Assembly: GCA_020796225.1 (NCBI GenBank)
Contig: CM036767.1
Location: forward strand, 23,056,638-23,120,637
Length of the DNA: 64,000 nucleotides
Direction of reading: 5' to 3'
From: Arion vulgaris
Lineage: Eukaryota; Mollusca; Gastropoda; Stylommatophora; Arionidae
Shown: positions 21,595 through 33,371 of the stretch, piece by piece
How positions within the stretch are numbered: the stretch's first letter is position 1
Layout of the letters: the number at the start of each line of letters is the position of its first letter
Program-made: the position numbers and the translations under genes
Notes under the pieces: model-generated
Databases searched by the model: none
The model's input: the letters and a program-made list of their open reading frames with translations, nothing else
What the model was told of the DNA's origin: nothing

Positions 21595-21790
21595 GTAGTA
21601 GCTGGTGCTTTTCAGCCTGACGTCATCGTTCATGGATCTCTACAAATCTCTATCCCTAGTATTTGACTACATCTCACATGTTAAAACTCTTCCGTGCCAT
21701 AAAGTCAGCCTGTCTAATATTTTCTTTTTCTGCCTTCCTCTGTCTTGTCTGCCTTCGATTTTACCGGTTGTCACTTACTTACCTTCCAGA
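21595..21790. repeat. Dispersed repeat fragment
   Basis: CATGGATCTCTACAAATCTC, GTGCCATAAAG and TTCCTCTGTCTTG with flanks match 5640-5730 and in part 8920-8990. Family unknown. Confidence 0.5.
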
Positions 21791-21808
21791 AATGTCCATC
21801 TATTCAGA

Positions 21809-22586
21809 TGTTGTTATATTGTAGTCCCTAACAGCTAAAGAAAACATGCTCACTTTATTGACTTTCATATAACAAAACTGTTGTTATATTGTAGTCACTA
21901 ACAGCTAAAGAAAACATGCTCACTTTATTGACTTTCATATAACAAAACTGTTGTTATATTGGAGTCACTAACAGCTAAAGACAACATGCTCATTTTATTG
22001 ACTTTCATATAACAAAACTGTTGTTATATTGGAGTCACTAACAGCTAAAGACAACATGCTCATTTTATTGACTTTCATATAACAAAACTGTTGTTATATT
22101 GTAGTCACTAACAGCTAAAGAAAACATGCTCACTTTATTGACTTTCATATAACAAAACTGTTGTTATATTGGAGTCACTAACAGCTAAAGACAACATGCT
22201 CATTTTATTGACTTTCATATAACAAAACTGTTGTTATATTGGAGTCACTAACAGCTAAAGACAACATGCTCATTTTATTGACTTTCATATAACAAAACTG
22301 TTGTTATATTGGAGTCACTAACAGCTAAAGAAAACATGCTCACTTTATTGACTTTCATATAACAAAACTGTTGTTATATTGGAGTCACTAACAGCTAAAG
22401 ACAACATGCTCATTTTATTGACTTTCATATAACAAAACTGTTGTTATATTGGAGTCACTAACAGCTAAAGACAACATGCTCATTTTATTGACTTTCATAT
22501 AACAAAACTGTTGTTATATTGTAGTCACTAACAGCTAAAGAAAACATGCTCACTTTATTGACTTTCATATAACAAAACTGTTGTTA
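21809..22586. repeat. Minisatellite, 70-bp unit x11 with A-B-B higher order
   Basis: Unit starts TGTTGTTATATTG. Two types differ at three linked sites: A has GTAGT, AAAACATG and CACTTT; B has GGAGT, ACAACATG and CATTTT. Order is A A B B A B B A' B B A, a 210-bp trimer repeated three times. The A' at 22299 is a mosaic, with GGAGT from B and the rest from A. Confidence 0.95.
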
Positions 22587-22589
22587 CTG

Positions 22590-22820
22590 TCTGTAATACC
22601 GCTTTCTGGGCGGTGTAGAACCGGAGGGACGTGAGACTGTGAAATGTAATGGCAGCATGGCAAGCGCAAACGCCGCACAACTGTTCAGGTTAGAATGTTT
22701 TTTTTAATGCCATCAACAGAAAGAACCACTCCTTGCCCTTACTGGGGATTGAAGCAGGGTCTTCCACATGGGAGCTGTGCTCTATCCCATTCCGCCAGAA
22801 GCTCCTCGTCTGCATTAAAT
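22590..22820 (-). mobile_element. tRNA-derived SINE-like repeat
   Basis: The complement of 22745-22805 has an A-box-like TGGCGGAATGGGATAGAGC and, about 35 bp on, a B-box-like GCTTCAATCCC, the spacing of a tRNA promoter. The body to the left has no further recognised feature. No TSD found. Confidence 0.55.
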
Positions 22821-23067
22821 ACCCAAAAGTTCATCGATTGTCATTAAATGCCCAAATTGAAACCTGACAAAATGGATAAAAGAGAAAGAAGAAGTTAAGA
22901 AAAAAAAAGTACACAACGTCTTTACAGTCCAGGACAACAAGGACAATACAATTGTTTTATGCCATAGAACTATCATAGATTGTGATCTAATATTTGATGA
23001 TAGCAAATTACGAAACATGAACCCTCACATGTTATCATAAAACTAACCACACACAATTTAGCAGTGG

Positions 23068-24262
23068 TTGGTGCCGTTGATAGTGAAGCCGTTGATAGTG
23101 AAGCCGTTGATAGTGAAGCCGTTGATAGTGAAGCCGTTGATAGTGAAGCCGTTAATAGTGAAGCCGTTAATAGTGAAGCCGTTAATAGTGAAGCCGTTAA
23201 TAGTGAAGCCAAGCCGTTGATAGTGAAGCCGTTGATAGTGAAGCCGTTGATAGTGAAGCCGTTGATAGTGAAGCCGTTGATAGTGAAGCCGTTGATAGTG
23301 AAGCCGTTAATAGTGAAGCCGTTAATAGTGAAGCCAAGCCGTTGATAGTGAAGCCGTTGATAGTGAAGCCGTTGATAGTGAAGCCGTTGATAGTGAAGCC
23401 GTTAATAGTGAAACCGTTAATAGTGAAGCCAAGCCGTTGATAGTGAAGCCGTTGATAGTGAAGCCGTTGATAGTGAAGCCGTTGATAGTGAAGCCGTTGA
23501 TAGTGAAGCCGTTGATAGTGAAGCCGTTGATAGTGAAGCCGTTGATAGTGAAGCCGTTAATAGTGAAGCCGTTGATAGTGAAGCCGTTGATAGTGAAGCC
23601 GTTGATAGTGAAGCCGTTGATAGTGAAGCCGTTGATAGTGAAGCCGTTGATAGTGAAGCCGTTAATAGTGAAGCCAAACCGTTGATAGTGAAGCCGTTGA
23701 TAGTGAAGCCGTTGATAGTGAAGCCGTTGATAGTGAAGCCGTTGATAGTGAAGCCGTTAATAGTGAAGCCGTTGATAGTGAAGCCGTTGATAGTGAAACC
23801 GTTAATAGTGAAGCCGTTGATAGTGAAGCCGTTGATAGTGAAGCCGTTGATAGTGAAGCCGTTGATAGTGAAGCCGTTAATAGTGAAGCCGTTAATAGTG
23901 AAGCCAAGCCGTTGATAGTGAAGCCGTTGATAGTGAAGCCGTTAATAGTGAAGCCGTTGATAGTGAAGCCGTTGATAGTGAAACCGTTAATAGTGAAGCC
24001 GTTGATAGTGAAGCCGTTGATAGTGAAGCCGTTGATAGTGAAGCCGTTGATAGTGAAGCCGTTGATAGTGAAGCCGTTAATAGTGAAGCCGTTAATAGTG
24101 AAGCCAAGCCGTTGATAGTGAAGCCGTTGATAGTGAAGCCGTTGATAGTGAAGCCGTTGATAGCGAAGCCGCTGATAGTGAAGCCGTTGATAGTGAAGCC
24201 GTTAATAGTGAAGCCGTTGATAGTGAAGCCGCTATAGTGAAGCCGTTGATAGTGAAGCCGCT
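23068..24262. repeat. Minisatellite, 15-bp unit, ~80 copies
   Basis: Unit GTTGATAGTGAAGCC with G/A alternation (GTTAATAG). A 5-bp insertion (AAGCC) breaks the register at about 23210, 23335, 23429, 23673, 23904 and 24104, nearly always after one or two GTTAATAG units, so long segments were duplicated together. The right end decays from 24165. Translations are pure 5-residue repeats without function. Confidence 0.96.
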
Positions 24263-24369
24263 ATAGCTCACAATTCTAGTATGTTCCAAGTTCGAGACCA
24301 GGTATGAAAACAAAGGAGAAAATAATCTCGTGTGCACACAGTAGTGGGTTTGACTACAAGAAAACTCGA

Positions 24370-25330
24370 TCCTCTACTCGGGGATCTACAATACAAGCAT
24401 CTTTGAACTTGGGGATCTACAATACAAGCATCTTTGAACTTGGGGATCTACAATACAATACAAGCATCTTTGAACTTGGGAATCTACAATATAAGCATCT
24501 TTGAAGTCTGAACTTGGGGATCTACAATATAAGCATCTTTGAACTTGGGGATCTACAATACAAGCATCTTTGAACTTGGGGATCTACAATACAAGCATCT
24601 TTGAAGTCTGAGCTTGGGGATATACAATATAAGCATCTTTGAAGTCTGAACTTGGGGATCTACAATATAAGCATCTTTGAAGTCTGAACTTGGGGATCTA
24701 CAATATAAGCATCTTTGAACTTGGGGATCTACAATACAAGCATCTTTGAACTTGGGGATCTACAATACAAGCATCTTTGAAGTCTGAGCTTGGGGATCTA
24801 CAATATAAGCATCTTTGAAGTCTGAACTTGGGGATCTACAATATAAGCATCTTTGAAGTCTGAACTTGGGGATCTACAATATAAGCATCTTTGAACTTGG
24901 GGATCTACAATACAAGCATCTTTGAACTTGGGGATCTACAATACAAGCATCTTTGAAGTCTGAACTTGGGGATCTACAATATAAGCATCTTTGAACTTGG
25001 GGATCTACAATACAAGCATCTTTGAACTTGGGGATCTACAATACAAGCATCTTTGAAGTCTGAGCTTGGGGATCTAGAATACAAGCATCTTTGAAGTCTG
25101 AACTTGGGGATCTACAATACAAGCATCTTTGAAGTCTGAGCTTGGGATCTACATACACATCTTGAAGTCTGAGCTGGATCTAAATACAAGCATCTTTGAA
25201 GTCTACTGAGATCCATAACATCTTGCTGGGATCTACAACAGCACTTGAAGTCTGACTTGGATCTACAATAAGCATCTTTGAAGTCTGAACTTGGGGATCT
25301 ACAATACAAGCATCTTTGAAGTCTGAGTAA
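24370..25330. repeat. Minisatellite, 31/38-bp units
   Basis: Unit CTTGGGGATCTACAATAC, AAGCATCTTTGAA, optionally followed by GTCTGAA. Runs with and without the 7-bp addition alternate in a repeated order. Units between 25140 and 25270 carry many single-base losses not seen elsewhere in the array. Confidence 0.94.
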
Positions 25331-25489
25331 GACACCCTGAAACTAGCGAGGAAAACTGGTGCTAAGGAAAGCAAGTTTTCACGCAAATATCAGCCATATG
25401 TGCCATATTAGCTGCAATGACTACCCCTGAACTCATAGCTAGTGAACATTAAAAAAATGCATTCTTGGATTGTTATCAACTTATTGTAC

Positions 25490-25695
25490 ATTCATAAATC
25501 CCAGGAGAATATAACAAAAAGGATCCTTTCTTGGAACCCACAGAGAAAGCAAAGGCGAGCAAATGAGAGAGAAGAAAGCAAAAGAGAGTGGTCCTAGAAA
25601 TATATCAAGTAGAGATTTTAAGACAGATTAACAATATACAGAAGAGCTAGAGGGAGCTGCAGGAGAGAGATAACGAAAGGAAGACTTGGAATGTG
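25490..25695 (+). mobile_element. LINE tail fragment (family C), decayed
   Basis: Reads RILSWNPQRKQRRANER with later RRARGSCRRE, the counterpart of TWxPxGKRRRGRPK and the QLERxAxDR block of non-LTR C-termini. Frames are broken. Confidence 0.55.
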
Positions 25696-25699
25696 TAGT

Positions 25700-26480
25700 T
25701 GACCGCCTATGTCATAATCGTGGTTAACAAGGCATAAGAGATAGATAGAGCTCTGGTGTCTGTTCTGCCTGCTGACACTGGCAGAGAGCTGTTTGACTTA
25801 TTCCTAGTCTGTATAAGTGTTTGTTGAGTCTGCAGTGTCCGGTGCGTAGTCGAAATATAATGACCTGGTCTGTTCTGCTTAGGTCTTTGAGGAGTCTTTT
25901 CCATAATCATATCCAGTGTTTGTCTTCCAGTCTACTGCAGATTTTCTCTGTATGAGGGTTTTGACCTCTTGAAAAGACAAGGGTTGGTAAATTTGCTCTT
26001 TGGCACTGCCCTCCTTAGCTAAGACATCAGCACTCTCATTGCCTGCAATGCCACAGTGAGATGGAATCCACTGCAAGTGAATTTCTGCCTTTTCTGAAAG
26101 CTGAGCAAGTTCTCTTTGTAGTTTTTGTACTGTGCTGTCAGTGGATTTAGCCTCTTTTTTCACTAGATTAGGCTTGTATAGCTGACAATGAGTCTGTAAG
26201 AAATACCATCTTGCTTGCAGCTGCTTGCAGCTTATTCATGTGCTGTGCTGCCATCAGAAGGGCTATGAGTTCTGCTTTGTAGTTGGAACATATTCTTCCA
26301 GTAGGAGCTGCTAGAGACACAGTGGTAGCATCTGGGTGCCTAATGTACACTCCTGCTCCACCATTCATGGTTGCCTCCATTGCCGATCCATCTGTGTAAA
26401 TTCTTATCCAGCTGTCTTCTGGAAACATGTAATGGAGATGTTCCATTGTAATTGCTTTTTCACTAGATTAGGCTCGGCAT
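25700..26480 (-). mobile_element. LINE RNase H and 3' region (R1/I/Jockey-like)
   Basis: Complement order: WIRIYTDGSAMEATMNGGAG (first Asp of RNase H), YKAELIALLMAAQH (Glu), VFLTDSLSAIQA (Asp), HLQWIPSHCGIAGNESADVL (His and Asp), then IIFRLRTGHCRLNKHLYRLG and ALCQCQQAEQTPE, a CCHC-like tail. This is the C-terminal RNase H plus zinc-knuckle region of RNase H-bearing LINEs. A stop after IQA and frameshifts near 26170 and 25900 make it dead. A 19-bp direct repeat lies at 26156 and 26456. A related + strand end is at 42150-42350. Confidence 0.8.
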
Positions 26481-26699
26481 CTTTGCTTAATAATTTAGGG
26501 ATGGAGGTTGAGAAGTTTAGTGGTACTGAGTCTGGTTCCCAGTGATCAAAATGCAATTCAAATAGTATTATATGTGTTTCTATGATCCCAAAATATAACA
26601 ATTCTTTAGCTCAATATCTTAAATGTCCATCTTCTTGAAACCTTTTATACATTTTAAAAGCACACAATTCAAGTAGTCATGGAGAAGAAAATTACAAGA

Positions 26700-26890
26700 A
26701 GCAAGGGGTCAAAGGCGCAGGGGGACAAAGTTGAGCCAGGATTAGTGAGCTGGCACTAATCAAGATCCTGCCCCACCTCCTCGTGGTGACCTTGTAAACT
26801 GACATTGGTTCCGGTCTGGCTAAGAGGGCATGGATCGAGGGAGAGCTACAGATTGTGGTAGTAGTGCAAGCTCGTTAAAGTAATACAGGG
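26700..26890 (+). mobile_element. Possible SINE fragment
   Basis: GGCTAAGAGGGCATGGATCG with AGGGAGAGCTACAGATTG resembles 62990-63030. Resemblance to a tRNA A-box region is weak. Confidence 0.35.
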
Positions 26891-28075
26891 CCAAAAATCC
26901 CTGAACAAAATGCATGCATCTCCTGACCGATGCCTGATAAAAAAAAAAAATTGCACGAATTTTGCAGAAACGTAATTAAACAGCAGTGTACGAGTCGTCA
27001 GCGAATGAATGCTAACTCCCCTGGAGCAAATGACCGCACCAAAATTGCCATCTACGATGCAGGAGTCCATAAGCACGAAAACGAAAATAAACATGAAGGG
27101 ATGAGAGGTGCACCCCAAAGCAGAGACGTGGGCCCACAAGGGTCAAAACTCTGCGACCAAGTCGAGCTGCGTGTCATGGCAGTCTAGAGGCACGGTAAAT
27201 GCCAGCACGGTGAGAAACCTGATAAACACGGTGGGATTGGCACCAAAGAAAAGCGAACGCGCATACGGACGATACACAGGTGAACCCAAAGACGGGGCAG
27301 ATACGGATGGTGTGGCGATGAAGCGACGGGAAGGCGCGGGAAACGTAGGGGTGAGCGGACCATCCAAATGAGCAGTAAAAACTCGAAAGCCCAGTAGAGG
27401 CGTGAATCCATTACGAATCAAAGGTCTCGGCAAGTGTCTTTGAAAAACACGGCAACGCATCGTGCCGACATATGGGAAGATTGCGGTAAACTCTGTACAA
27501 GGGACCAAGCGCAGATAAACCTATTGAGTAAAGTTGACCGAACACAAATCCTAAATTTTCGTTTTAGTGCCTAACGAAATTGCCATTCCTGGGACAACCG
27601 GGCAGGGTACTGTTGCATTAACAACTAACATCCCCGGTAGAACTGAGGTGGGTGATTTTGGGAGAGCGCAAAATTTCAGTTGCGTTGCTGGCGCCGATTG
27701 AAACGAAATTCTAGAATATCTGTGCGTAGTCCCAGTCTAGTGTTCCGGGGACATGGAAAATGCAGAGTAAACACTTGCAAATTGCCAAGTGCCGACACGC
27801 GTCCAGAGACGTCTGAGAATACTCCTACTCGGGAACAAACTCACCGTGGATAGAAAAGTAGAGCCGATAATGCTAAGGCTTGACTGTTACAAACCCAAAC
27901 ATTGGCTAAGGGCAATACGTTTCGGACGCCGATCATCCTACACAGATGACGTCCAAACACCATGGCTCAGATCACATAAAGGCTAAGCATACCGCCAACA
28001 TATGATCGTTTGTTTGACAAAGCACATGTGTCTCCAATGACTGAGAATGTTCCTAATCTGGAACGGCCTTATATA
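26891..28075. other. Unassigned, relatively GC-rich low-copy segment
   Basis: Over 1 kb with clearly more G+C and CpG than its surroundings, no tandem repeat and no match to other parts of the window. A minus-strand frame at 27143-27508 is open for 121 codons (Pro/Arg-rich) without a known motif, and overlapping plus-strand frames are also open, as expected of GC-rich DNA. No gene can be supported. Confidence 0.4.
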
Positions 28076-28079
28076 GTCA

Positions 28080-28345
28080 GAAAGAGCGCATATTGTAGAC
28101 ATACTCTTTGGCGAAGATCATAAAGTCCAAATATATGGCGAAAAATGATCGTAAAAGAGCAATGAATACAAGAAAGGTGACAGTTCCAGTGACTAGCCTT
28201 AGAAGGGTGGAGAATGCTTATAAAATGGGGCGACCTCACCCAGTAAGTGTAAAGCAAGCTAATGCTCTTTGGTGTAGATCCAAGCCCAAATTTACGGCAG
28301 TAAAAGGTCATTAAAGAGTATTTATCATACGATGAGAATGGAACG
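28080..28345. repeat. Dispersed repeat, shared with 37250-37400
   Basis: ATGCTCTTTGGTGTAGAT, AAAGAGTATTTATCATACGA and ACGACMYA landmarks occur in the same order at 37262-37350. Partial internal repetition (28100-28140) as well. Family unknown. Confidence 0.5.
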
Positions 28346-28899
28346 ACACATTTTTTCCAGAGACCCCAGGTTTGTTGATGGAGCCACGGAGATCGTGTTT
28401 TATGCAATCTTCTCGGAAGGTGGCGTGCCATTTCCGCGGAGAAGGACCGATCCATATGGGGTAAAACCCGGTGCAATGAAGTCAATCCTTCGGCATTAAA
28501 ACCCTTTTTTCAAAGTTGAAATAATGTCATCGCTCCAACGAAAACTAGTGAACTCAATAATAATAATAAATGATCTCTTGATGCAGTTCAGACAATATGC
28601 AGAACAATGTAATTTATTTGAGATCTTGATATTTAGTTGCTTCATGATATATCAGTCCTTGATACAAACTTACACAGTTTGAGAAAGAATAATTACTAAC
28701 TTACACAGTCTTATTCTTCCCACATTTCTTGTTTTGAAGAAATGCCTTGTTCTTCTTAATAAGGCCAATAATTTGCGACACAGAAGACCCAAATCTGTCT
28801 TTCAGTACACGCCATGCCACTCTGATCACGAAAACCCATTACGTATACTGCGGTAGACTGCCAGAACGAAGACTGCTAGGACTTCTTTCCTGCAACCAC

Positions 28900-31586
28900 C
28901 TTGGTAGAATAAAAATGTTGAAAAAGCATGGCTGGCAAAAGAGGCTGCTACAAAGTCATGGCAGAGAGCACGAAAGAAGCGACCTAGAAATATGTGTGAT
29001 GTGGCTGAAAAGTCTGCTATTCGCCACAAAGCCACTGGGGATTTCAAAGTATTGGCTAGTGAGGCAAAGAGTGGGTTATGGGAGACTTTCATAACGTAAG
29101 TCTGTGGCGACAAGTCTCTATATCAATTCTGGCAGTTTCATCGCAAAATGAACAAAAGGAATACCAGCCAGTCTTTTCCTACTTTACGTGACTCGTCAGG
29201 ATCCGTCTTGACAACAGATGCAGAAAAGGGGCAGGGGTTCCTTCATCGTTTCGTGGAACAGACAGAGTAAGGTGATAAAACTGACCGCCATAATATCATA
29301 AGTGCTCTTCGTGATATTACTAGCTCTGGAGAACCTTACATTGACTTAATAACAAAGGAGGATGCTGTTAATGCACTCAAGGCCAGCCACAGCACCGCTC
29401 CAGGGCCTGATGGTGTCCAATATCATCACATCAAACAGCTGGACGAGACTGTTATTAATGCAGTTGTGATGGATTTTAATAAAAGTGTACAGAATGCTGT
29501 GGTACCTGAGGATTGGCTTCATAGTTATTTACGACCGCTCCACAAACATGGGAAGGATCCTAAACTGCTCAACAGCTACCGCATACTCACCTTGTAAAAT
29601 GTATATGGCAAATTACTAGAGAAGATAGTGGCCAGAAAGGTAATGTGTCACTTGGAGAATGACCACATCCTCCCTGACACTTTGGGTAGCTACCGGCCAA
29701 TGAAAGGGACATGGGACAATGCTGGCACGTTTGCATATGATGTTTATGAAGGCTTCCAATCCAAGCAAGAGACTGTTGCTGTGGCCATCGACTTGGAGGA
29801 TGCTTATAACAAGGTGAATTTTTCAATAATGGTGCGCTCTTTGATTAAATGTGAAGTTAATCCTTGGCTATTGAACTGGATAGCTGCTTCTTTAATGGAG
29901 AGAACCGTTTGCACTCCGCTTAGGAACATGGACATCGGATCCTGCACGTATATGCCCGGGATTACCACAGGGTTCTCCTCTATCACCCGTGTTGTTTAAT
30001 ATTTACACAGCAAATGTAGCTAAAATTCAGCCAACCGGATTGGGTCGGACATTGACATTTGCAGATGATATCTTAATATATAGGACTGGGTCAGATAGAC
30101 GAGAGATGGTTGACGACATTCAGAAAACATTGCGTACCATCTCGGGTTGGTGTAGAGAGTCTCGATCTCAGGTCAATCCTGAAAAAGCGTGTATGTTGTG
30201 GTGCTCGTTGAATAATCACATCGTCAAGCTTGACCTACCCGTGTAATCTTTGATGAACATACGATTGAGCGCAGAGACAGGCTGCTCTATCTTGGAATAA
30301 CCTTTGATCGTAGTCTATCTTTCAAACACCATATTGAACAGACGATACAACGGTGCAAGCGTGGTCTTGCGGCTCTCAAAGTTATGGTGACCGCACACCT
30401 TGAGCAGAGAATATTTGCCATTTTGTTCGATCGACTGGTAATGTCAGTGGTAAATTACGGACTCGGAATTCTTACGATATCAAGATCACAATGTGAACGA
30501 CTCAAACGGTTCAGAATGAAGGTATGCGTATAGTTCTGGGCTGCACTAGAGATATCCCCATTGTGAAGATGAGATATATGCTGTCTTCTGTCACTACGCT
30601 CCCGTCATGCAATCGCCCAAACCAAGGCATATATGCTGGTTACTTCGGATAAGAGACATCCACTACACAAGAACACTAATGATGTTAAGGGCACGAAAAT
30701 CAAGCGTGGCATGGCGTGGATGGCCCAGGCTGAGAGAACAATTGGCCAGGTGACTACGGTTGCGACCCTACCAAAAGGGAAGAATGGATCCCAACAGATG
30801 GTAGCATGATGAACTATCTCAACGTTATCATTACTCTTGGAAGAGATTGTAGAGATTGGGGCAACATGAAGGCTGTTCTCGCAGTTAAGCAGCTGATAAA
30901 AGATAATGCAAGGGATGATGATGTTGTTGTATATACCGATGGGTCGGTTCAACGAGGTGAGAAATCCGGATGGGGTTTCTTGGCTAATGCGCATGGTAGG
31001 GTTGTTGCAGAGAAGTGGGGCATACATGACAACTACTTCTAGTATGAGGATGGAGGTTGAGACCGTTACTGCTACCCTCCATTGGATTTCTGGGACTTCA
31101 TTTACTGGGGCAATTGTTGTATCTGACTCTCAGTCGATGCTTCACAAGATCCAGAAGGGCAGGTTTCAGTATGAGTGGATGTCGTCTATAGAAGTTTCTA
31201 ACCTCCAGCGACTTACGTGGATATACTGTCCTGGGCATGCGGGTGTTTACGGTAATGAGAGAGCGGACAGGCTAGCATCAACAGCATCGATTGTTGGGAG
31301 TTGAAGATGGATAAGGTGGATATTCTTCGGTCTCTTCGCGACTCTCTGTTGGATGAGGACACTAAAATCGATGTTGAATCGATCAAGCGATTTAAGCAGT
31401 TTGGAGTTACACGTTGTTCAAGTCGAACTGGATGCCTGAGAGGCAGAGTGAGAGGTGTGTTTAATCATCGAACCACAGGAACCATCAGTATGCATACTCT
31501 TCAATATCTGTTGGGGAGACTGAGCACCTATGGGTCTGCGTGGAGTGCAATGACGTCAGTTTAGTAACCAATAACCAATTATTCCC
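28900..31586 (+). mobile_element. RNase H-bearing LINE L1x, copy 1 (decayed)
   Basis: From a pre-RT linker (EKAWLAKEAATKSWQRARKK, about 28916) to the 3' end with AACCAATAACCAAT at 31570-31586. The 5' boundary is not visible; no endonuclease domain recognised. Over the shared 1.8 kb it is nearly identical to the copy at 54556-56409. The 3' end abuts dispersed repeat D1 (minus). Confidence 0.88.
28916..31564 (+). pseudogene. RT-RNase H polyprotein of LINE L1x, copy 1
   Basis: RT motifs in order: APGPDGVQYHHIKQL, VPEDWLHSYLRPLHKHGKDP, VAIDLEDAYNKV (motif A Asp), degraded motif B near 29955, FADDILIY (catalytic DD) near 30060, LGITFDRSLSF. RNase H follows: VVYTDGSVQRGEKSGWGF (30927), MEVETVTATLHW, VVSDSQSML, YCPGHAGVYGNERADRLAS. 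A stop near 29597, an extra T at about 29911, single-base losses near 30235 and 30510, and further shifts near 30600, 30780, 31013 and 31300 break it into pieces. The nucleic-acid enzyme would act in target-primed reverse transcription. Confidence 0.88.
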
Positions 31587-31604
31587 ACTCTCCATATCAA
31601 CTAC

Positions 31605-31825
31605 TTGTTAAACCACTCTTTGTAATGTGTATGTGATCTGAGCCTAAGAGTAATTGTACGTTGCGCCAGTTATGCGCCTACAAGTAGGTCAGCACATCCG
31701 ATTCTGCGACACTTTTTATTTACTAGGGTAGCTTCCCCAGGCCCCTACCTCAGTCGCCTCTTACGACATGCCTTGTAGGTCGCAGTGTTACTATCCTTTC
31801 CTCCCCTTGCGAGCCCCAGAAACAC
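31605..31825 (-). repeat. Dispersed repeat D1, minus-strand copy
   Basis: The complement contains all D1 landmarks (ACATGCCTTGTAGGTCGCAG, GTTATGCGCCTACAAGTAGG as written). It starts 20 bp after the L1x 3' end. Confidence 0.75.
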
Positions 31826-31839
31826 ACTAGAGAGACAGT

Positions 31840-32467
31840 TATAAGAGAATACATATTGAATGATGTATGAATCCTCATTGCTTTACCAGTATTTACCACA
31901 AATCATAATTTTGCTTAACCTTTATACGTTTTTATCTAACTGTTATTGTATTTCACAGTGGTTCCGAAAATTTCAGTTAATCAAAATTAGCAAAAATAAG
32001 TAAAAGAAAAATGGAAGTGTAGTTTCATCAAAGTTATGCATTCTCAAAGAAGAAACGTCTGGTCTTTGAGCATTGTGATGTGAAACTGGATAGTTTCGTT
32101 GCACAGTCAGCAGAGATTGATGTAAACGAACGTTGCGTGTAGCTCTGCAGTTGAAATATTTCAGTATTTTAATAAACACAAGAAATATCTGGAGGAGGAT
32201 ATTGTGTTCTAAAGTGTGTGTGTAGCTTCTTCGTTAGAGTACAATTGAAATGTAGGTCATCAGACATACACCTCAGGCTCGTCAATGACGTCATTTTACA
32301 CGTCTAGTGTTGACGCGGCAAACACTAACAACTCAAGGACATATTTCAAGCAAAGATTGTTCGCTTGAATTGTTATTTAACATTTTAGAAATATCAAATT
32401 CATACGAGATCTAGATGATAACGCTCACCATGAGAACAATTTCTTTTTCAGGATAGACGACAAACAA
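31840..32467. other. Unassigned segment
   Basis: No tandem repeat, coding frame or known family recognised. Confidence 0.3.
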
Positions 32468-32560
32468 CTACAGATCAGGGTTGCCAACTAAAAATTTAGA
32501 AAAGAAGCCAAATGCTGGCCGGAAAATGCCCAAAAAAGCCAGAGGATAAACGGTGCTATT

Positions 32561-33245
32561 TCATACATCATAAGAAGAGCTCCAAATCAAGGTCATCACT
32601 AACCTCACCACTGAAACCAGCACCTTACACTTTTTCGGTGTATACATTCTTGACCAGAGTGTGGTTGCAGTAAAGTCTTTGCAAAATTTATTAATTAAGA
32701 GCAGTTCTGTTCTTATTCTCACTATCGCTTCAAGAAACTGCAGCTGTTTTCTATTTCTATCTTTTGTTTTGACTGATGATACCAGAGAGAACAGGCTCTG
32801 TTGAGAAATAATAACATTACTAACTAAAGTTATGAAACAAGTCAGAGCAAAGGTGGCAAGCTCTTTAAATGACTCGTGTTGAAGAGCACCAATCCAAAAC
32901 GTTTCACTGTCTGTTAAAAATTCATCTTTCTTAAATTCATCTTTCTTTCCAATCGACACAACTTATTTGTCTGTATTGTTCTTCTACTTCACTGATGTTT
33001 TCTCCCGCATTGTGCATTAGTGGTAGTTATGCGTAAAAAGGCATTGATGCTTGGTTTAAAATTATCATAGGGTTCAGTTTTGACAAGAACTAGAAGTATT
33101 CATCACCTGAAATGTATTCCGTCCTGTTAGAGTCCTCTTTGTTTTTCTGATTTTTCATGAGCAGCGAGGCCATTAGCTTTAGGCAAGACGGTGGAGTGGC
33201 ATAACTTGCAATAAACGTTTTGTGCTCCATCAAAAGATCTATTGC
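32561..33245 (-). pseudogene. hAT transposase remnant: BED-like finger and C-terminus
   Basis: Complement of 33125-33240 reads NVYCKLCHSTVLPKANGLAA followed by HEKSEKQ, a BED-type zinc finger in which the last expected His appears as Gln. Complement of 32561-32959 reads DSETFWIGALQHESFKELAT, then SQQSLFSLVSSVKTKDRNR and LEAIVRIRTELL, the hAT C-terminal dimerisation region. The catalytic centre between them is absent, so the protein is non-functional. Confidence 0.8.
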
Positions 33246-33371
33246 CTTAGACAAAATCTGTTCCAATTGCTATTGTATTTATGACTACTGTCATGTGATT
33301 GGCCATATCCATTTTTCTTCGCCATAGTTAAAGGCTCCTAGCGAAATTACCGAAATTCCACACGAAAAACT

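Noticed and set aside
23064..24337. Many 65-95-codon frames (Leu-Thr-Ala-Ser and Val-Lys-Pro repeats)
   Set aside because: Artefacts of the 15-bp unit on both strands.
27143..27508. 121-codon minus-strand frame in the GC-rich block
   Set aside because: No recognisable motif, competing open frames on the other strand, and no visible splice or transcript structure; kept as unassigned DNA.
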